Origin: Litorilinea aerophila
GTDB taxonomy: Bacteria > Chloroflexota > Anaerolineae > Caldilineales > Caldilineaceae
Direction of reading: 5' to 3'
Length of the DNA stretch: 33,726 nt
NCBI GenBank assembly: GCA_945897075.1
Contig: CAMDEX010000037.1
Location: 1-33,726 of the forward strand
The notes under the pieces were generated by a model, which was not told the origin of the DNA, searched no databases, and saw only the letters and a list, made by a program, of their open reading frames with translations. Made by a program: the position numbers and the translations under genes. Positions 33,019-33,726 of the stretch are shown here, in pieces (positions within the stretch are counted from its first letter, which is position 1; the number at the start of each line of letters is the position of its first letter).

Positions 33019-33047
33019 AGTATAGACCCCTCGCTGCTCTATGTCAA
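33019..33047 (-). promoter_or_regulatory. Consensus sigma70 promoter of gatCA
   Basis: On the minus strand TTGACA (33047-33042) and TATACT (33024-33019) are 17 bases apart. It is the best promoter match in the window, with a start near 33012. It lies immediately after a palindrome and a terminator, which insulate it from transcription from the right. Confidence 0.7.
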
Positions 33048-33054
33048 AATGTCC

Positions 33055-33081
33055 GTAGGTCGGATTGGCAATCCGACCTAC
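33055..33081. repeat. 27-base GTAGG…CCTAC palindrome
   Basis: Core CGGATTGGCAATCCG with arms GTAGGT/ACCTAC; fully paired. Compared with the 11430 copy, one C:G pair is replaced by T:A in both arms. It lies eight bases upstream of the gatCA -35 box. Confidence 0.93.
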
Positions 33082-33114
33082 AAAAACTCCCCCCGACCAA
33101 ATAGCCGGGGGGAG
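33082..33114 (-). terminator. Intrinsic terminator on the minus strand
   Basis: On the minus strand CTCCCCCC (33114-33107 complement) pairs with GGGGGGAG (33094-33087 complement), followed by five T residues (33086-33082). It would end a minus-strand transcript coming from the right edge, although I see no convincing minus-strand gene there. Confidence 0.75.
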
Positions 33115-33121
33115 GTCTGTG

Positions 33122-33151
33122 GTGACATCCTGAGGTTGGGTTGGATACAAT
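33122..33151 (+). promoter_or_regulatory. Possible promoter of the right-end transcript
   Basis: GTGACA (33122-33127) and TACAAT (33146-33151) are 18 bases apart. AAAGGAG follows at once (33154-33160). Support is weak, because the gene it would serve is not identified. Confidence 0.3.
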
Positions 33152-33334
33152 TTGAAAGGAGAATCACAAGGAAGCCTGGCCCGTCGGGCCATATACATCG
33201 TCGGACAGGAGATATCAGACGAGCAGACTGTGATGCAAACTGTGTCTCAGGATATCAGGGCGGATAAAGTGGTGTCTGCTCCAAAAGCGCTCTGTAAAAA
33301 CGGACGAACAGCACGAGATGGTTGGAACGAATAG
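33152..33334 (+). CDS. Possible small unknown protein
   Basis: This frame begins at TTG 33152 but lacks a sensible start, because the apparent ribosome binding site AAGGAG lies inside it. If translation begins after that site, about 50 residues would be made (…RRAIYIVGQEISDEQTVMQ…). The sequence is mixed polar and helical, without recognisable domain. It overlaps the next frame by 13 bases. I am not sure it is coding. Confidence 0.2.
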   Translation: MKGESQGSLARRAIYIVGQEISDEQTVMQTVSQDIRADKVVSAPKALCKNGRTARDGWNE

Positions 33335-33690
33335 AACACAAACCCTGGGAAAGATGGAAATCCGAAATCTTGTTCTGTTGGCTGTGGGGATGTGTGGGAA
33401 AGACAAGGAAGCGATTGCCCTTCCCCAACACCACCGACAATCTGATATTTTGTGTGCCGAACAACCGCGCCTGGCGTATTGTCCCGCTGTCAGCATCGGG
33501 CGCTTCCAACAACCGTACAACCGTGATTCACGCATTGCTCAGTCGTTGTCACCGAAGCCAACTCTTTGATGGCTTTACTATAGAGAGTCTTGAAAAAATC
33601 AAAAGGGAGTGTCGAGAGGTGGCGAAGTGGGCTGGGAGAGCAGCAAGCGGGAAAAGCTTGCCCAAAAGGACGACGCAGAGTAAGGTATAG
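33322..33690 (+). CDS. Possible unknown protein near the right edge
   Basis: A 122-residue frame starts at TTG 33322. It is rich in Trp, Arg, Cys and Asn (ERWKSEILFCWLWGC …), then FPNTTDNLIFCVPNNRAWR, and ends with a basic helix. I do not recognise a family. Composition is nearer 50% GC than the surrounding genes. The sequence after its stop (CGAGGAGA at the very end) looks like a ribosome binding site for a gene beyond the window. Confidence 0.28.
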   Translation: MERIEHKPWERWKSEILFCWLWGCVGKTRKRLPFPNTTDNLIFCVPNNRAWRIVPLSASGASNNRTTVIHALLSRCHRSQLFDGFTIESLEKIKRECREVAKWAGRAASGKSLPKRTTQSKV

Positions 33691-33726
33691 AAGTTGGGAA
33701 TAACCGATTAGTGACAGGCGAGGAGA

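Overview
The window looks like a chromosomal segment of a GC-rich member of the Chloroflexota, most likely an Anaerolineae or Caldilineae type. This is inferred from gene content and style, not from a marker gene. The signs are the phosphomutase / DUF3090 / SCO1664-family trio (known from Actinobacteria and Chloroflexi), secreted proteins with Thr-Pro linkers, a SpoIID-domain protein and a SpoIIM-like protein without other sporulation genes, sigma70-type promoters (TTGNNN-17-TANNNT), and very hairpin-rich intergenic DNA. I found no rRNA, tRNA, CRISPR array, integrase or complete insertion sequence.

Layout. 1-2425 is a mosaic: two broken copies of the 5' end of a DUF58 gene flank a folC gene of lower GC, followed by a helicase-like fragment and a toxin-antitoxin pair whose MazF/PemK-like toxin is truncated. 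2504-5775 is a MoxR-type neighbourhood without MoxR in view: the intact DUF58 protein, a SpoIIM-like membrane protein and an RDD membrane protein. 5783-9622 holds radC, a membrane protein with a NERD-like region, plsX and a KDPG/KHG aldolase. 9956-16940 holds a secreted PA14 protein, the ribosome rescue factor RqcH (NFACT), a small hypothetical, a FemAB/CelD-like GNAT and a surface-anchored Thr-Pro-rich protein. 17296-19391 is the uncharacterised trio (histidine-phosphatase-fold phosphomutase, DUF3090, PI-kinase-like SCO1664). 19512-25142 holds a mannose-1-phosphate guanylyltransferase fused to a degenerate phosphomannomutase, and a large SpoIID-domain protein. 25412-27839 is a probable operon of tsaE, a HAD hydrolase and two CBS-pair proteins. 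27922-29292 is a YqeC-MocA fusion for molybdenum hydroxylase maturation. 29370-30632 is a class I aminotransferase. 30925-32790 is gatC-gatA, with a consensus promoter and a terminator-studded leader. The last 0.6 kb has no gene I recognise.

The most unusual property is not a gene. Most intergenic gaps carry a long self-complementary element. I see two main styles. One is a modular palindrome with fixed GTAGG...CCTAC ends and variable cores; its 27-base version shows compensatory changes between copies. The other is a hairpin built by iterating a short word, usually containing ATTGG, in one arm and its complement in the other. Several of these elements contain or abut the stop codons of neighbouring genes, which suggests a role in 3'-end formation or an invasive element tolerated at gene ends.
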